Source: Magnaporthiopsis rhizophila (Eukaryota; Ascomycota; Sordariomycetes; Magnaporthales; Magnaporthaceae). Taken from it: a stretch of DNA of 64,000 bases. The stretch's first letter is position 1. Every line of letters starts with the position of its first letter. The notes beneath the pieces were generated by a model that was not told the origin of the DNA, searched no databases, and saw nothing but the letters and a program-made list of their open reading frames with translations. This document shows, piece after piece, positions 30,841-41,164 of this stretch. The position numbers and the translations under genes are program-made. The stretch is taken from assembly GCA_003049465.1 (NCBI GenBank), contig PYSS01000121.1, positions 34,992 through 98,991 of the forward strand, in the 5' to 3' direction.

Positions 30841-32172
30841 ATGTCGCTCCGACCTGTTCACATCCTGCATCACAGAGAGCAAATACCATTCGCCCTTCGC
30901 CGTCGTCGTCTTTCCAACAACCCCTATCCGCGCCCATGTCCCCCTTTTAATGCCATGTGCCAAGCCCCAGCTACCCCCGAGTGTACGCTGTCATCTGGAT
31001 CGCCACCGGCCGTCCTTGTCGTTGAAGAGCCACATCATGCTCGAACGACCCCGGGACCCCCCAGGCCCCGTAACCTGCGACGCCCCATGTCTTTCGGCCA
31101 ACCAGCATGCGCAGCTCAGCACGGGCCGGCAGCTTCCGTCCGGGCCAGCGGGGACCCGAACCACGGACGTGTTGAGTTGGCATCTCCGAGCAACGACACT
31201 AGCCGCGGCCAGAGCCGGCCGTCCAAGCGTAAAATTGATGACATCAGCGACTCTGGCGGGCGTGGCAGTGATCGACCCACACGCCCCAGCCCCAAGACGC
31301 CCAGGCCGCCCGGCGGGCTGGAGGTGGGCTGGCTGGTAAGCGTCGGTCTTGCCGCCTGGGCGCGTGATAAGTCCGGCGAGGAAGGCTCCAAGAGCGGAGA
31401 GGGCGCGAGCTCATCCGAGGGAGCGCCGGCGTCTCCGGCCGGGCTGCCCCGTCGGCCGCACAAGCGCCATCGGTCTTGCCGTGACAGCCCGCCCGCAAAG
31501 AGTGCAGAGAGCGGCAGCGGCAGCGACAGTGGCGGCAGCACAAAAGAGGAAGAAGGAGAAGAAGAAGCGAGCCGACTCCTCGCCTGCCCGTTTTACAGGC
31601 ACGACCCGGCCAAGCACCGCAGCTGCATGGGCCTATCGGAGCTGACCGACCCCGACGCCGTCCGGTACCACGTCTTGTCGCGGCACCGCAAGCCTCTGCA
31701 CTGCCCGAGGTGCCACGCCGTTTTTGTGAAGCACGCCGACCGCGACAGGCACATCGTCCACCGAGCGTGCGGGCCTCGGCGGGAGCCCCGGGCCGAGGTG
31801 CTGGTGGGCATTTCGGCGGCGCAGGCGGTCGAGCTGGCGGCATGCGACGGCAGCCCGGCAGGAGCGGCAGCGGCCCGCACGGCCGAAATGCAGACCTGCC
31901 GCTGGTATCAAATCTGGGACGTCTTGTTCCCGGGCCAGCCCAGGCCCGAGCCGGCGTCCGTGTTTGTGGCGGGCGGTCGAGAGAGCGCGGCCGTGGAGCT
32001 GAGGAGGTTCTGGAGCAGGAAAGGGGCGGCCGTTATAGCAGAGGCTCTTGGGGTTCCGCAAGCAAAAAGAGAGCAAAGGGCCACTCCGTTGGTGGCCTTA
32101 CAGGCACGGGTAATCGAACAAATGCTGGCATCGCTTGACCGGGAAGTTCCTACGGACAAAGGCCCCAATTGA
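30841..32172 (+). CDS. Fungal C2H2-type zinc-finger protein, copy A
   Basis: Single exon, 443 aa. The N-terminal 230 residues are low-complexity, Ser/Pro/Arg-rich with a possible nuclear signal (RPSKRKIDD). The finger core is LACPFYRHDPAKHRSC, then AVRYHVLSRHRKPLHCPRCH, AVFVKHADRDRHIVHRAC. This gives a C-C-H-H and a C-C-H-C set. It ends with WYQIWDVLFPGQPRPEPAS. This combination (LACPFYKxDP, two degenerate fingers, W-x-I-W-D-x-LFP) marks a large Pezizomycotina family with no known role. DNA binding is possible but unproven. It is one of three family members in 6.2 kb; see the genes at 32664 and 35834. The start could be later (Met near 30956), but the TATA box favours 30841. Confidence 0.75.
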   Translation: MSLRPVHILHHREQIPFALRRRRLSNNPYPRPCPPFNAMCQAPATPECTLSSGSPPAVLVVEEPHHARTTPGPPRPRNLRRPMSFGQPACAAQHGPAASVRASGDPNHGRVELASPSNDTSRGQSRPSKRKIDDISDSGGRGSDRPTRPSPKTPRPPGGLEVGWLVSVGLAAWARDKSGEEGSKSGEGASSSEGAPASPAGLPRRPHKRHRSCRDSPPAKSAESGSGSDSGGSTKEEEGEEEASRLLACPFYRHDPAKHRSCMGLSELTDPDAVRYHVLSRHRKPLHCPRCHAVFVKHADRDRHIVHRACGPRREPRAEVLVGISAAQAVELAACDGSPAGAAAARTAEMQTCRWYQIWDVLFPGQPRPEPASVFVAGGRESAAVELRRFWSRKGAAVIAEALGVPQAKREQRATPLVALQARVIEQMLASLDREVPTDKGPN

Positions 32173-32663
32173 AGGCTAAAAAAGCGACATTTATATCGGG
32201 ACGCCCCAAATTCGGACAATGACCTGGATCCATGGGACCCCTAAAGCCAGCCTTTTACCACCTAGGACTTGCAATTAAAGGCGACAGCGTAACAATCCCT
32301 CCGGTGGGGTCGTTCTCAACAGCCCGAAACGGGCAAAACGAATCCGCAGAAATTGGCTGCGTAACCTGACTGAGGCACGGCCTGGCGCGTGACAGACGCG
32401 TGTAATTTGAAATAGGTACAATTGCCTGATTCGAACGCGTTGAGGGGCCCAAATACAAAACATGGGGGGTGGAGGCCCCCAATACGGAGGTCGACGTAAA
32501 GATATATATATATATATATATAGGGTGCTCTAAGCATGTGTGGGAAGTAGGGTAAATTAATAACTTGCATGCTGATTTTGGGGTGGACGGGGAGACGGGG
32601 AAATGGCATGTTTAAGCGAGCCAAGCAAATTTTTAAGATACAAGTTCCTGATGCGGCCCAGCC
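32173..32663. other. Intergenic region between convergent genes
   Basis: 3' flanks of C2H2 copies A and B. An AT dinucleotide run occupies about 32502-32522. No gene seen. Confidence 0.7.
32502..32522. repeat. AT dinucleotide microsatellite
   Basis: About ten AT units in non-coding sequence between convergent genes. Confidence 0.9.
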
Positions 32664-34055
32664 CTACAAATCGCTGGGAAAGAAACCACCTTGGGTACCG
32701 CCGCCCAGCGTTGGATCCGTGGGGTTGTCGGGCTTGCCCGGCGCGTTGGCATCATCGTCGCCGTGATTGTCTAACCCGACCTGGATCGCGCCCGCCTGAT
32801 CGGCCCGGGGCGACGACCACCCGAGGTCGTAGAGGGCGCGGGCGTCCCGGTCGAACGAATACCAAGGAGGATCGGGAGGAAGCCAGTCGAGGCCATCGCC
32901 AGGAGGGAAGGCGTCAAAGGGTCCAGCAGCTTGGTGTAGAGGCTCTGCCGCCTGAGGCCAGGGCTGGTCAGGGCCAAGTTGTGGCGGTTCGGTACCGCCC
33001 TGCGGCTGCGACTGTGGGGTCGGCTGTGGATACGGGCCTTGCATTGGAGGGATGACGCGACCTGCATCTCGGCCGAGGAAGATGGCCGCAATGGCCCCGG
33101 CCAGGGCTCTGTCCGGGTCGACGATGTCGTGTGTTTCGAGTACCCGTGGAAGATGAACCTGCGCGCGTGCCGACGTCCTCATCGGCGCGTCGCCAGGCTC
33201 GTGGGGGTGGCGGCGGGCACTGAACAAAACGGTGTGGATGTCCTGGGCCAGAACGTCGAGGTTGAGGCGCCCGACGGCCACGCCGTGGGCTGCGAGGACG
33301 CGGGGAAGCTGCCTCCTGCCACGGTCGCTCACCTCCAGATGCCAGTTGTGCAGCTCAACCGGCAGGTCTTCCATGAACATGTCTGGGTGGGGTAGCTTGC
33401 CAGGCTCGGGACATGACTGATCCCAGAGCCAGTTCCATTTGCGGCGCACACTCCACCCTGCCGTCTCTTGTCCGAACATGGCTAGCTTCGCTACCTTGCT
33501 GTGGCTCAGATCGTGATAGTCGTAGCCCGGACCGCCGGAGGGGCACTGGCCATTGAGTTGGTGTCCCTGCAGCACTTTGGCGGAACCAAAGTACCCGCCG
33601 CACTCGTGGCAACGCTGGTCGACATTGTGGCGCCGCATCATGTGTTGTCGGACAGCCGAGGCTCCCTTCAGGACCACCCCTAGGCATTCGATGTGCGTGA
33701 CGGGGTCGTATCGGAGCATCGGGCAGGCGAGGGTGGGCCCCGGCCCGTCGCTGGATGCCGAACCACGAGCCTCGTCGCCATCGCCATCAGTGCCGCCACT
33801 CCCGCCATCGTCCCCGTCGTCTGTATTGTAGCCGTCCCCGTCTTTGCCTTTGCCTTTGCCCCGGCCCCTGCCCCCGCCCCTGCGACGGTCGTTTTGCCTG
33901 GAGGTCCCGGCGGGAAACGGCGCTCCCCTGCTTTTTGGTTTTTGCGTTCGGGTCGGGCCTGCGTCGGCCGGCTCTGGGCCCGGCTGGCCTCGCAGTGACC
34001 GTTTGAGCAACACGAAAAAGGTCACAAAGGTAAGAGAGGCTGGGTGAGTTAGCAC
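32664..34055 (-). CDS. Fungal C2H2-type zinc-finger protein, copy B (diverged)
   Basis: Single exon, 463 aa, opposite strand to copy A. The first 30 residues are hydrophobic (LTHPASLTFVTFFVLLKRS) and may be leader rather than coding, so the start is uncertain. A basic RGRGKGKGK stretch and an Asp/Gly-rich stretch follow. The finger core is LACPMLRYDPVTHIEC, then AVRQHMMRRHNVDQRCHECG, GYFGSAKVLQGHQLNGQC. The usual W-x-I-W-D-x-LFP block has diverged to WNWLWDQSCPEPGKLPHPD. The C-terminal third is Pro/Gln-rich (PMQGPYPQPTPQSQPQGG), then Asp/Trp-rich, as in activation regions. Function unknown; same family as its neighbours on both sides. Confidence 0.7.
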   Translation of the reverse strand: MLTHPASLTFVTFFVLLKRSLRGQPGPEPADAGPTRTQKPKSRGAPFPAGTSRQNDRRRGGGRGRGKGKGKDGDGYNTDDGDDGGSGGTDGDGDEARGSASSDGPGPTLACPMLRYDPVTHIECLGVVLKGASAVRQHMMRRHNVDQRCHECGGYFGSAKVLQGHQLNGQCPSGGPGYDYHDLSHSKVAKLAMFGQETAGWSVRRKWNWLWDQSCPEPGKLPHPDMFMEDLPVELHNWHLEVSDRGRRQLPRVLAAHGVAVGRLNLDVLAQDIHTVLFSARRHPHEPGDAPMRTSARAQVHLPRVLETHDIVDPDRALAGAIAAIFLGRDAGRVIPPMQGPYPQPTPQSQPQGGTEPPQLGPDQPWPQAAEPLHQAAGPFDAFPPGDGLDWLPPDPPWYSFDRDARALYDLGWSSPRADQAGAIQVGLDNHGDDDANAPGKPDNPTDPTLGGGTQGGFFPSDL

Positions 34056-35833
34056 GAAAAAAACCTAGGGGAAAAAAAAAAAAAAATGGGGTCTGGTCCA
34101 CTGTAATTTGGCTTATGCCATTTAACCCAGCCCGCTGAGTGCGTGGGTAATACCAGCATAGTACAGGTACCGATCGCAGTGCACAAGGCAATTAAACGTG
34201 CGCCTCACCTGTCACAAGGTCCTTTGTTCTTTTCTTTGCGGAAAGCCGTGGACGTGTATCACGCACGGAAGACGCAACTTCCGGCGAAGTTTTAGCATAG
34301 TGCCCAGACATGTCGGAGCGAACAGGCGGGAAGGTAGCGGCGGTTCGATGCCTTTTCCTTACAGGGCGGGATCGATAAGGAATTAACAAGCGAACAGGAC
34401 CGATGACCTAGGTCGAGGCTTGGTGCGGCGCCGAGAATGAGATGCTAGGAGCCCTTTTCTACGTCTAGATTGCGCCCGAGGGCGATGGTGAGGCTGGTTC
34501 GCCTAACCCGTTCGCCTTAGGAGGTAGGCGCCTTCACAACAGTTGTTGGCGCTATCTGTGGATGTATGTGTATAGGCGCATGCTCCTTGGGTGGTGGCCT
34601 ATCAACGATACAATATCGCGTTCGCTGCTGAGACCCTGGTACATGCGACACCTCTAAACCCCGCAGGCGTCCTCCACGCACGCCCCAGCCGCTGCAGCAA
34701 TGCCCAACCGTTCCTTGCGACCCGACCCTAACAATGGTTCGCGATCCAGAGGAAAACTAAGATATTTATGGGTCCCCATCAATCTTTCTTTGCAGGATGC
34801 TGCTTCCCGCTTTCCGCGCGGACCAGCAAATGTAGTTCGGATGCCACCACCTGGACATCAAGGCATCCATCCGGGTGACCAGCGTGTACACCGTCTGCCT
34901 TGTGGATGCCTCGGCTTGGTTGCGGGCATGGAGGTTTGGTCAATTGCCTCGCTCCATCGCCTGCTGTAAACACCTCACGGTGTAGTAGGGCCCAATTACG
35001 ACGTCGGGAAGACCGCGTCGAATTGTTCTATTGTCCGAATCGCTGCTTGCTGCCGAACTTGGGATGGTGGCGGCGCTCCGTCGCTACGCGGCAGTGCAAT
35101 CCCCTCGAGCTTGCCAAGCTCTGGATCTCGTTGCCACTGCTTCAAGTGTAGCTGGCGGGCCTGGGCGTGGCGTCTTCTTCGCGACGCCGCGTCGCGACTG
35201 GAAAATGGTAGCTTTAGGTTAGCACGAAAATGCCGGGGGTAGAGGAGTACCCAGGGTACCTAGGTACTTGGTACTTACCTTTGTACTTGCCCAGCCTGGG
35301 TCTGGCATTGGGGGTCGATGTTCGTCATTTCGAGTGGGGTTTTGCTTGTCAAGTAAGGACGGGGAAGAGACGTGTGAAGAGACGGAGTTGATGATCATGT
35401 ACACTCTCCCGCCAGCAAAAAGCCATTTTATATGCCATCAGCTCGTCCATTCCCTACATATTTGCCTGTCATTTGACACCGTAGTCTCTAACATCGACAA
35501 CAAGCGTTGGCCATTTCAAACAAAAATTGTTCTGTGAGTGCTAAAGATTGAAGCGTCCGGCGGCGCATCGAAGTAGCCCCAGGTACCGGGCACACTACCT
35601 CCTACCCGCACACCCCACCCCATCAACTACCTCCACCCCCCAGCAATTCAGCATCCAACATTTGTTGGCAGCCAGCCAAGCCGGGCGCAACGTGTTTCTA
35701 CACATTTATTTCGAGCCAATCGAAACACATAACACAAAGGCGTCCATGGTTCAAATACCCAGCTCGGCCATGGTGAGCCCGGGGGTGCCGCCTCGTTCTT
35801 TCAAAAACCATCTCACCTGTCGCACCGTGGGAA
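34056..35833. promoter_or_regulatory. Divergent intergenic region, C2H2 copies B and C
   Basis: About 1.8 kb. The open frames are short and overlap on both strands. A run GGTACCTAGGTACTTGGTACTTACC at about 35257-35281 is a cluster of GGTAC-type short repeats. A frame from about 35746 (MVQIPSSAMVSPGVPP) could be a 5' exon of copy C if an intron joins them; I cannot show this. Confidence 0.5.
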
Positions 35834-37024
35834 ATGGTGGCCTCTCGAGAATTGATCCCTCGAAGGGCAGAGAGGGCGACAGAAGACAGGACATCCCCAG
35901 CACCAAGAAAGCAAATCACCTGGGTCGGGAACGACACTGGAGTCGAAGACGACGATGATGTCGGCGAGAGAGGCCACGAGACAAGGCCGCTGCGGTACCT
36001 AGCATGCCCGTTCTACAAGCACGATGCCTCGGCGCACATGGACTGTGCCCGCTTCCGGCTGAGGCGGGTGCGCGATGTCAAGCAGCACTTGCACCGCTGC
36101 CACTCGCGCCACATGCAGTGCCCCGTCTGTGGCGACGAGTTCAGGGATTCGCCATTGCTGGAGACCCACATCCGGAAGAGGAAGTGCCGCGAGCCCCCGG
36201 GCGGGTTCCGCATCCAGGGCGTGACGGCTTTGCAGGGCAAGTTGCTGAGCCGCCGGGTCAAGCGCAAGGCCGGAGAGGAGAGTCAATGGTTTGGCATCTG
36301 GGACATCCTGTTCCCCCGCCAGGCCCGGCCAAAGTCCCCCTATCTCGCCAACGAGCTCGACGAGTTCGTCAATACCGTCCGGCATATATGGCAGCGGCAG
36401 CGGCGAGATATTGTGGATTCGGTCCTGGCCAAGGGCGCGGCCCGCACGGCGCTGATCCGAGGCGCAGCCGGCAACAACGGCGACTGTCCGTACGCGGCAG
36501 CACACGGGCACGTTATGGAACTCTCTGAGCACGTTCTTAACGAGCTCATCTGTCGCATCCAGCTGGACAGCCGAAGATCCACGGAGCCAGCGCCTTCCAC
36601 CTCGAATACTGGCAGCAAAAACTCGGCAGCACCGATTAGTGTTGAGCGGGAGCCAGGCAGTCGCGGCCAGGACGCTTTCCAGTGCCTGGAGCAAGATTTA
36701 TGGGACTCGTGCCCATGGCTCGGCGAGCCCTCTTATATCGGCGAAGCTAGCACTGTGAGTAGTGCTGTGGGTAGAGCCCGACAACCAACCTAGCACAAGG
36801 TCGCCTTGCTGACAAGAGCCCAGATGACAACGTGCAGCACCAGTGCAACTCCACAGCTCGGCCTGATGACAGTGGGATTCCCTGGTTTCGCCGAGGACAC
36901 GCTACTTACGTTTGGAAACCCGGCCGGCGGCAGCTATTCGCCCGATCTGGCGTTCTCTGGGCCGGTGCCCTATGCGATGGCGGAAATGACAGAGCTGGGC
37001 TCTGTAGGGTCCTGGGCACTGTAG
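35834..37024 (+). CDS. Fungal C2H2-type zinc-finger protein, copy C
   Basis: Two exons, 35834-36754 and 36824-37024, with a 69 bp intron (GTGAGT, branch TGCTGAC, CCCAG), encode 373 aa. The finger core is LACPFYKHDASAHMDC, then RVRDVKQHLHRCHSRHMQCP, VCGDEFRDSPLLETHIRKRKC. The block WFGIWDILFPRQARPKSPYL follows after a basic LSRRVKRKAG stretch. A helical region (DEFVNTVRHIWQRQRRDIVD) and an acidic, aromatic end come next. Of the three copies it is the closest to the family norm. The second exon adds a Gly/Pro/Phe-rich tail ending GSVGSWAL. Function unknown. The start is the first Met in frame; an extra 5' exon is possible. Confidence 0.8.
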
Positions 37025-37403
37025 GGTCTGGCCGTTTTCTTCACTTTTTTTTTTTTTTTTTTTTTTTGTTTACATTGCTTGTTTCCTCTTTTCCGTTTAT
37101 GTTATGTTCCGGCTCGAATCATGTGAATTAGATAATCCTTCCGTCAAAACGCAAACTCCATTTTTCTTCCACCCGCCAGGCACATGACGTCTCGTGGCTT
37201 GAAGTGCATGCAGGGAACACGTGCCGAGTTGAGGTGGTGCACATTTCCATGGTGGGGAGATTTTGGCAGCCGCCCAGCTTCCCCGCAATCAAAGCGACAG
37301 CCAAAACGCAGCCGGACATGGCGACGACCCCGACAATTGCCGCAGCGCGAGCACACGCGAGGAAATACGGCCAGCGGAAGCTTCATCCCTCCCAGCCGCC
37401 GCC
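37025..37403. promoter_or_regulatory. Intergenic region upstream of the acyltransferase
   Basis: Holds a T run (about 37045-37067) and one GATA-type site, AGATAA at 37130-37135. GATA factors repress siderophore genes under iron excess in ascomycetes, so the site is worth noting, but a single short match is weak evidence. Confidence 0.35.
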
Positions 37404-39257
37404 ATGGGCGCCCCGTCCGTCGTCCACCTCCCCGACGGGCAGCACTTCACCGTCAAGCCCGTCTTCGCAGGGCTCTTCTTCAAGTCCCACGAGCTAAGCA
37501 CGCACCTGCACTCGTTCCCCATCGGCTGGACCGTCGTGCTGCACACCTTGGACCCCGACTTGACCGCCGGCGATGACGGCCAGGCCGACGACGACGAATC
37601 CCCCAGGCAAAACGGCCCGCTGGCCGCCGCCGAGCACCGCCGCCCGCGAGTCCGCGCCTACACGCGCCCGACGCTCCACGACGACTGCCTCTTCATCAGC
37701 TCCATCAGCAACCCGAGCAGCAGCGACTTCAAGCCCGCCGCCAGCCCGACGCGCCAGATCGCCATGATGCTGTGGATCACGCTGTACTGGTACTTCCACC
37801 AGCAACCCGCCCCGGACCCCGTCCTGCCCGCCACAGACGCCTCGCTGCAGACCCCGGCCGCCGGCCGCCCGCGCGGCGAGTGGCGCATCAACGTCCGTCG
37901 CGACGGCGTCCTGCGCGCCCGCAATCTGATGCCCAAGCTCGAGCGCATGGGGCTCATCGCCACCCTCGACTCGGCCGTCGGCACCGCCCCGCACGACGCT
38001 CCCGCCATCATCGCCTCCGCCGCCGACGACCCCTGGGACCACATGTTCGTCTCGCGCCGCGCCTTCTGGCAGATCCCCGCCCGCCTCTTCCTCTTCACCC
38101 TGCAGCCTAGCCCGCACCACGCCGCCGACTCCTCGTACCCTGGCTCGCCCGCCTCCAGCCGCCCCGTGTCACCCACCCAAGCGAACCCGCTCGTCATCGT
38201 CCCCGACACCGACGCCGACGACGGTGAGGGCGTGCTGCGGAACAAGAGAAGCATCGATGCCGCCGCCGTTAGTGCCGCCGTGCCGACCCTCGAGTCCATC
38301 ATGTCTCAGACCTCGTTCCCCATAGGCCCCTTTTACAGCTCATCTCATCTGCCGACCTACTACCCGCCCGCGCCACCCCAGTACACAACGACCAACCACG
38401 TGCGCCACCCGGTGCGACCCAAGCCCCCTCGCTCGGGCGAAGTCTTCTACAGTCGCTTCGTGCCGTCGGCCGGCTCCTACCTTTCGTTCCGCGTCGCCTC
38501 GCTGTCGCCGCGGCCCGTCACGTACCAGGGCGCTGTCGGCCCATCGCCACCGTCTCCATCATCACCGTTGCCGCCGCAGGGGCCAGGCGCCCACCACGGC
38601 CAGCACAAGGCCGCCGGCGTTCCGCGCGTCCGGGCCGCGGCTATAGAGCACTCGCGCCTGGGCCTGCTGTCGGACACGGAGCTGCTCAAGGCGTGGCTCT
38701 CTAAGCCGCGCGTGGCCGCCTTCTGGGGCTCGTTCGTGCCCGACTTCCTACCGCAGGCGCTGGCGCTGCGCCACTCGTTCCCCGTCGTGGCCATGTGGGA
38801 CGGGGTGCCATTTGCGTACCTCGAGGTCTACTGGGTCAAGGAGGACGCCATCGGCCGCCACCTGGGCGCCTTCGCCGGCGGCTCGGCGGCCGACTGGGAC
38901 CGCGGCCTGCACGTTCTCGTCGGCGAGGAGTGGGCGCGCGGGCTGGTGCCGCTGTGGCTGTCGAGCATGGTGCACTGGATCTTCACTGCCGACTACCGCA
39001 CCACGAGCGTGTGCGTCGAGCCGAGGGTCGACAACGAGAGGTGAGTCGGGCCCTGTCCGTGCTGCTGCCGATGTTGCTGCCGTAGACGTTGTATCTGTCA
39101 CAGAACAAGGTGCTGATAGCGACGTTACCACCGCCTCAGATTCATCCAGCACCTCCAGGCCGGGGGCTTTGTCAAGGAGATGGAACTGTCGCTGCCACAC
39201 AAGCAGGCCTGGTTTGGGCGACTGAGGAGGGAGAACTGGGAGGGTCCTGCGCTATGA
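37404..39257 (+). CDS. Siderophore-type N5-hydroxyornithine acyltransferase (SidF/SidL family)
   Basis: Two exons, 37404-39040 and 39140-39257, with a 99 bp intron, encode 584 aa. The start has a strong context (CCGCCATGG). The N-terminal part (MGAPSVVHLPDGQHFTVKPV) and SPTRQIAMMLWITLYWYFH match the N-terminal acyltransferase half. The C-terminal GNAT-like domain runs from LGLLSDTELLKAWLSKPRVA through FPVVAMWDGVPFAYLEVYWV and LSSMVHWIFTADYRTTSV; the second exon completes it with FIQHLQAGGFVKEMELSLPH. The family transfers acetyl or anhydromevalonyl groups to N5-hydroxyornithine for fusarinine- or ferricrocin-type siderophores. A Pro/Ser-rich insert of roughly 150 residues sits between the halves. 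Which acyl group is used cannot be decided. No NRPS or ornithine hydroxylase gene is in the window. Confidence 0.85.
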
Positions 39258-40084
39258 TGCGGCCGTTGCTGTGCAAATAGCATTTGGGGTAGTGCCAGAG
39301 GCACATTGTCGCGACGAGCACCATAGCTCAATCCAGGGGAAAAGCGACGTGACAGGCTGCACCATCGGATTTAGGGTTTATAATTACTGTGGGCTTTATC
39401 TCAAGCCAAACATCGGACGGTGCATTTTTTGCTTAGCCGAGGCCGCATGGACTTGTCCCCGCCTGGAGCGGAACCCTCGGTTTCCCCAAAGAGCAATTCT
39501 TTCATTTTGGATAGCCCCAGATGCCAATCTGATAATAGCATCGCCCCATCAAATGTTTCGAACAACACACCGTAGCTGCCGAAATAAGCTCAATGGCAGG
39601 TGGGGAGGCTGGTCCCGAAAGGGGCGATGGAGAGGCACGGACACAACCGCCAGGGAGACACCTGCCAAGCCTCACCGTATCTCCCTTTGAGGGTAGCATC
39701 TGGCATGACAGAGACGTGCTGTGATGGAGGCTTCACGACTAAGGGTTGTCAGGAAAAGGTCTAAGCACAGACAGAGCAGGAGAAAACACCAGAGAGAGAA
39801 AACAAGATAAATACGTCGGTCTTGGACCGTTCATCTCTGCTGTTCTCGTCCTTCTCACCATCATCCACCAACATTTCATTAACATTTCCTTCATCCACCA
39901 ACAATTCGTTTCATTCATCCACACCCAAGCCGGTCTTTTTTCCATTCTATTGACTGTTTGAACAGTCCATCAGAGCTTTCGAGCTTCTCTACAAATTTAC
40001 AACAAAGATCAAAACAACCTTATCAACCCACTTGTCTACAACCATCATCATCACCACAACCACAACTACCAACCACCACCCACA
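39258..40084. other. Intergenic region, promoter of the DESGG-repeat gene
   Basis: The last 250 bp are rich in CA and CCA runs, typical of leaders of highly expressed fungal genes (CATCATCATCACCACAACC near 40041). No gene seen. Confidence 0.55.
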
Positions 40085-41164
40085 ATGTACTTCTCCACCA
40101 GCTTCGCCCTCCAGGCCCTAGCGGCCCTCCTTGTGGCCCAGGCCGCCGCCTTCCCTCTTCCCAGGCCGCTGGACTCGGCGGCCACGCCTTCGCCCGAGAT
40201 GCGGTGCCAGGCCATGGGTCCGCTGTGCCAGGAAGACGGCACCGTCGCCGCCAGCCCCAACCCGGCCGACCCCAAAGCTGGCACTCCTGCTGCTGCTGCT
40301 GCCATTGCCGCCGTTCCCGTCGTTGGCCCTGAGACGGCGCCCAAGAAGCCTACAGTCCCCGTCGTGGACCCGGCCGCGGAGGTTCCCGCACCGCCGCCGC
40401 CGAAGCCTGCTGCCAAGCGTGCCGAAAAGTCTGCCGACGGCAAGCCCGACACCAAGTCCGAGTCTGCCGCTGAGCCTGTTGTTGAAAGGTCTCCCTGCCC
40501 GGTTTGCGGCGGCGGCGGCGACGAGTCTGGCGGTGATGAGTCTGGCGGCGACTCTGGCGGTTCCTCCGACGAGTCTGGCGGTGACTCTGGCGGTGACTCC
40601 GGCGGCGACGAGTCCGGCGGCGACTCTGGTGGCTCCTCTGATGAGTCCGGCGGTGACTCTGGTGGCGACTCTGGTGGCTCCTCTGATGAGTCCGGCGGTG
40701 ACTCCGGCGGCGACTCTGGTGGCTCCTCTGATGAGTCCGGCGGTAGTTCCGGCGGTTCCTCCGACGAGTCTGGCGGTGACTCTGGTGGCGACTCTGGTGG
40801 CTCCTCTGATGAGTCCGGCGGTAGTTCCGGCGGTTCCTCCGACGAGTCTGGCGGTGACTCCGGCGGCGACGAGTCTGGCGGCGACTCTGGTTCCTCCGGC
40901 GAGTCCGGTGGTGACTCCGGCGGCGATGAGTCCGGCGGCGACTCTGGCTCCTCTGATGAGTCCGGCGGTGATGAGTCTGGTGGTGACTCTGGCAGCGACG
41001 AGTCTGGCGGCAAGCCTTGCCCGCCCGGTCAAGAGTCTGGCTCTGATTCTGCCGAGTCCGGCGGTGATTCTGGCGGTTCCTCCGATGAGTCCGGCGGCGA
41101 CTCCGGCGGCGACTCTGGCGGTGACGAGTCTGGCGGCGACTCTTCCGGCGGCGATTCCAAGTAG
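40085..41164 (+). CDS. Secreted acidic protein with DESGGDSGGSS tandem repeats
   Basis: Single exon, 359 aa. The signal peptide is about 1-22 (FALQALAALLVAQAAAF). Residues about 23-140 are Pro/Ala/Lys-rich with two Cys (RCQAMGPLCQ) and a basic stretch. A CPVC pair introduces the repeat region (about 144-355), built of DESGG, DSGG and SSDESGG units in variable order. A unique break (KPCPPGQESGSDSAESGG) interrupts the array near residue 310. The region is almost free of basic residues and highly acidic, so it could bind cations such as Ca2+ or form an extended wall or matrix layer. No GPI signal at the C-terminus (GGDSK). No family recognised. Confidence 0.75.
   Translation: MYFSTSFALQALAALLVAQAAAFPLPRPLDSAATPSPEMRCQAMGPLCQEDGTVAASPNPADPKAGTPAAAAAIAAVPVVGPETAPKKPTVPVVDPAAEVPAPPPPKPAAKRAEKSADGKPDTKSESAAEPVVERSPCPVCGGGGDESGGDESGGDSGGSSDESGGDSGGDSGGDESGGDSGGSSDESGGDSGGDSGGSSDESGGDSGGDSGGSSDESGGSSGGSSDESGGDSGGDSGGSSDESGGSSGGSSDESGGDSGGDESGGDSGSSGESGGDSGGDESGGDSGSSDESGGDESGGDSGSDESGGKPCPPGQESGSDSAESGGDSGGSSDESGGDSGGDSGGDESGGDSSGGDSK
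40507..41160. repeat. Coding minisatellite (Gly-Asp-Ser codons)
   Basis: Repeats of GGCGACTCTGGTGGC and TCCTCTGATGAGTCC modules, in units that are multiples of three bases. Higher-order blocks of about 60-120 bp recur nearly identically (for example 40636-40760 against 40780-40840), which points to recent expansion or gene conversion. Confidence 0.9.

Noticed and set aside
37263..37403. Upstream extension of the acyltransferase frame
   Set aside because: It lacks family similarity, and the ATG at 37404 has a much better context at the start of homology.
40507..41160. Regular repeats resembling a CRISPR array
   Set aside because: The repeats are coding, in frame and without unique spacers; the genome is eukaryotic.
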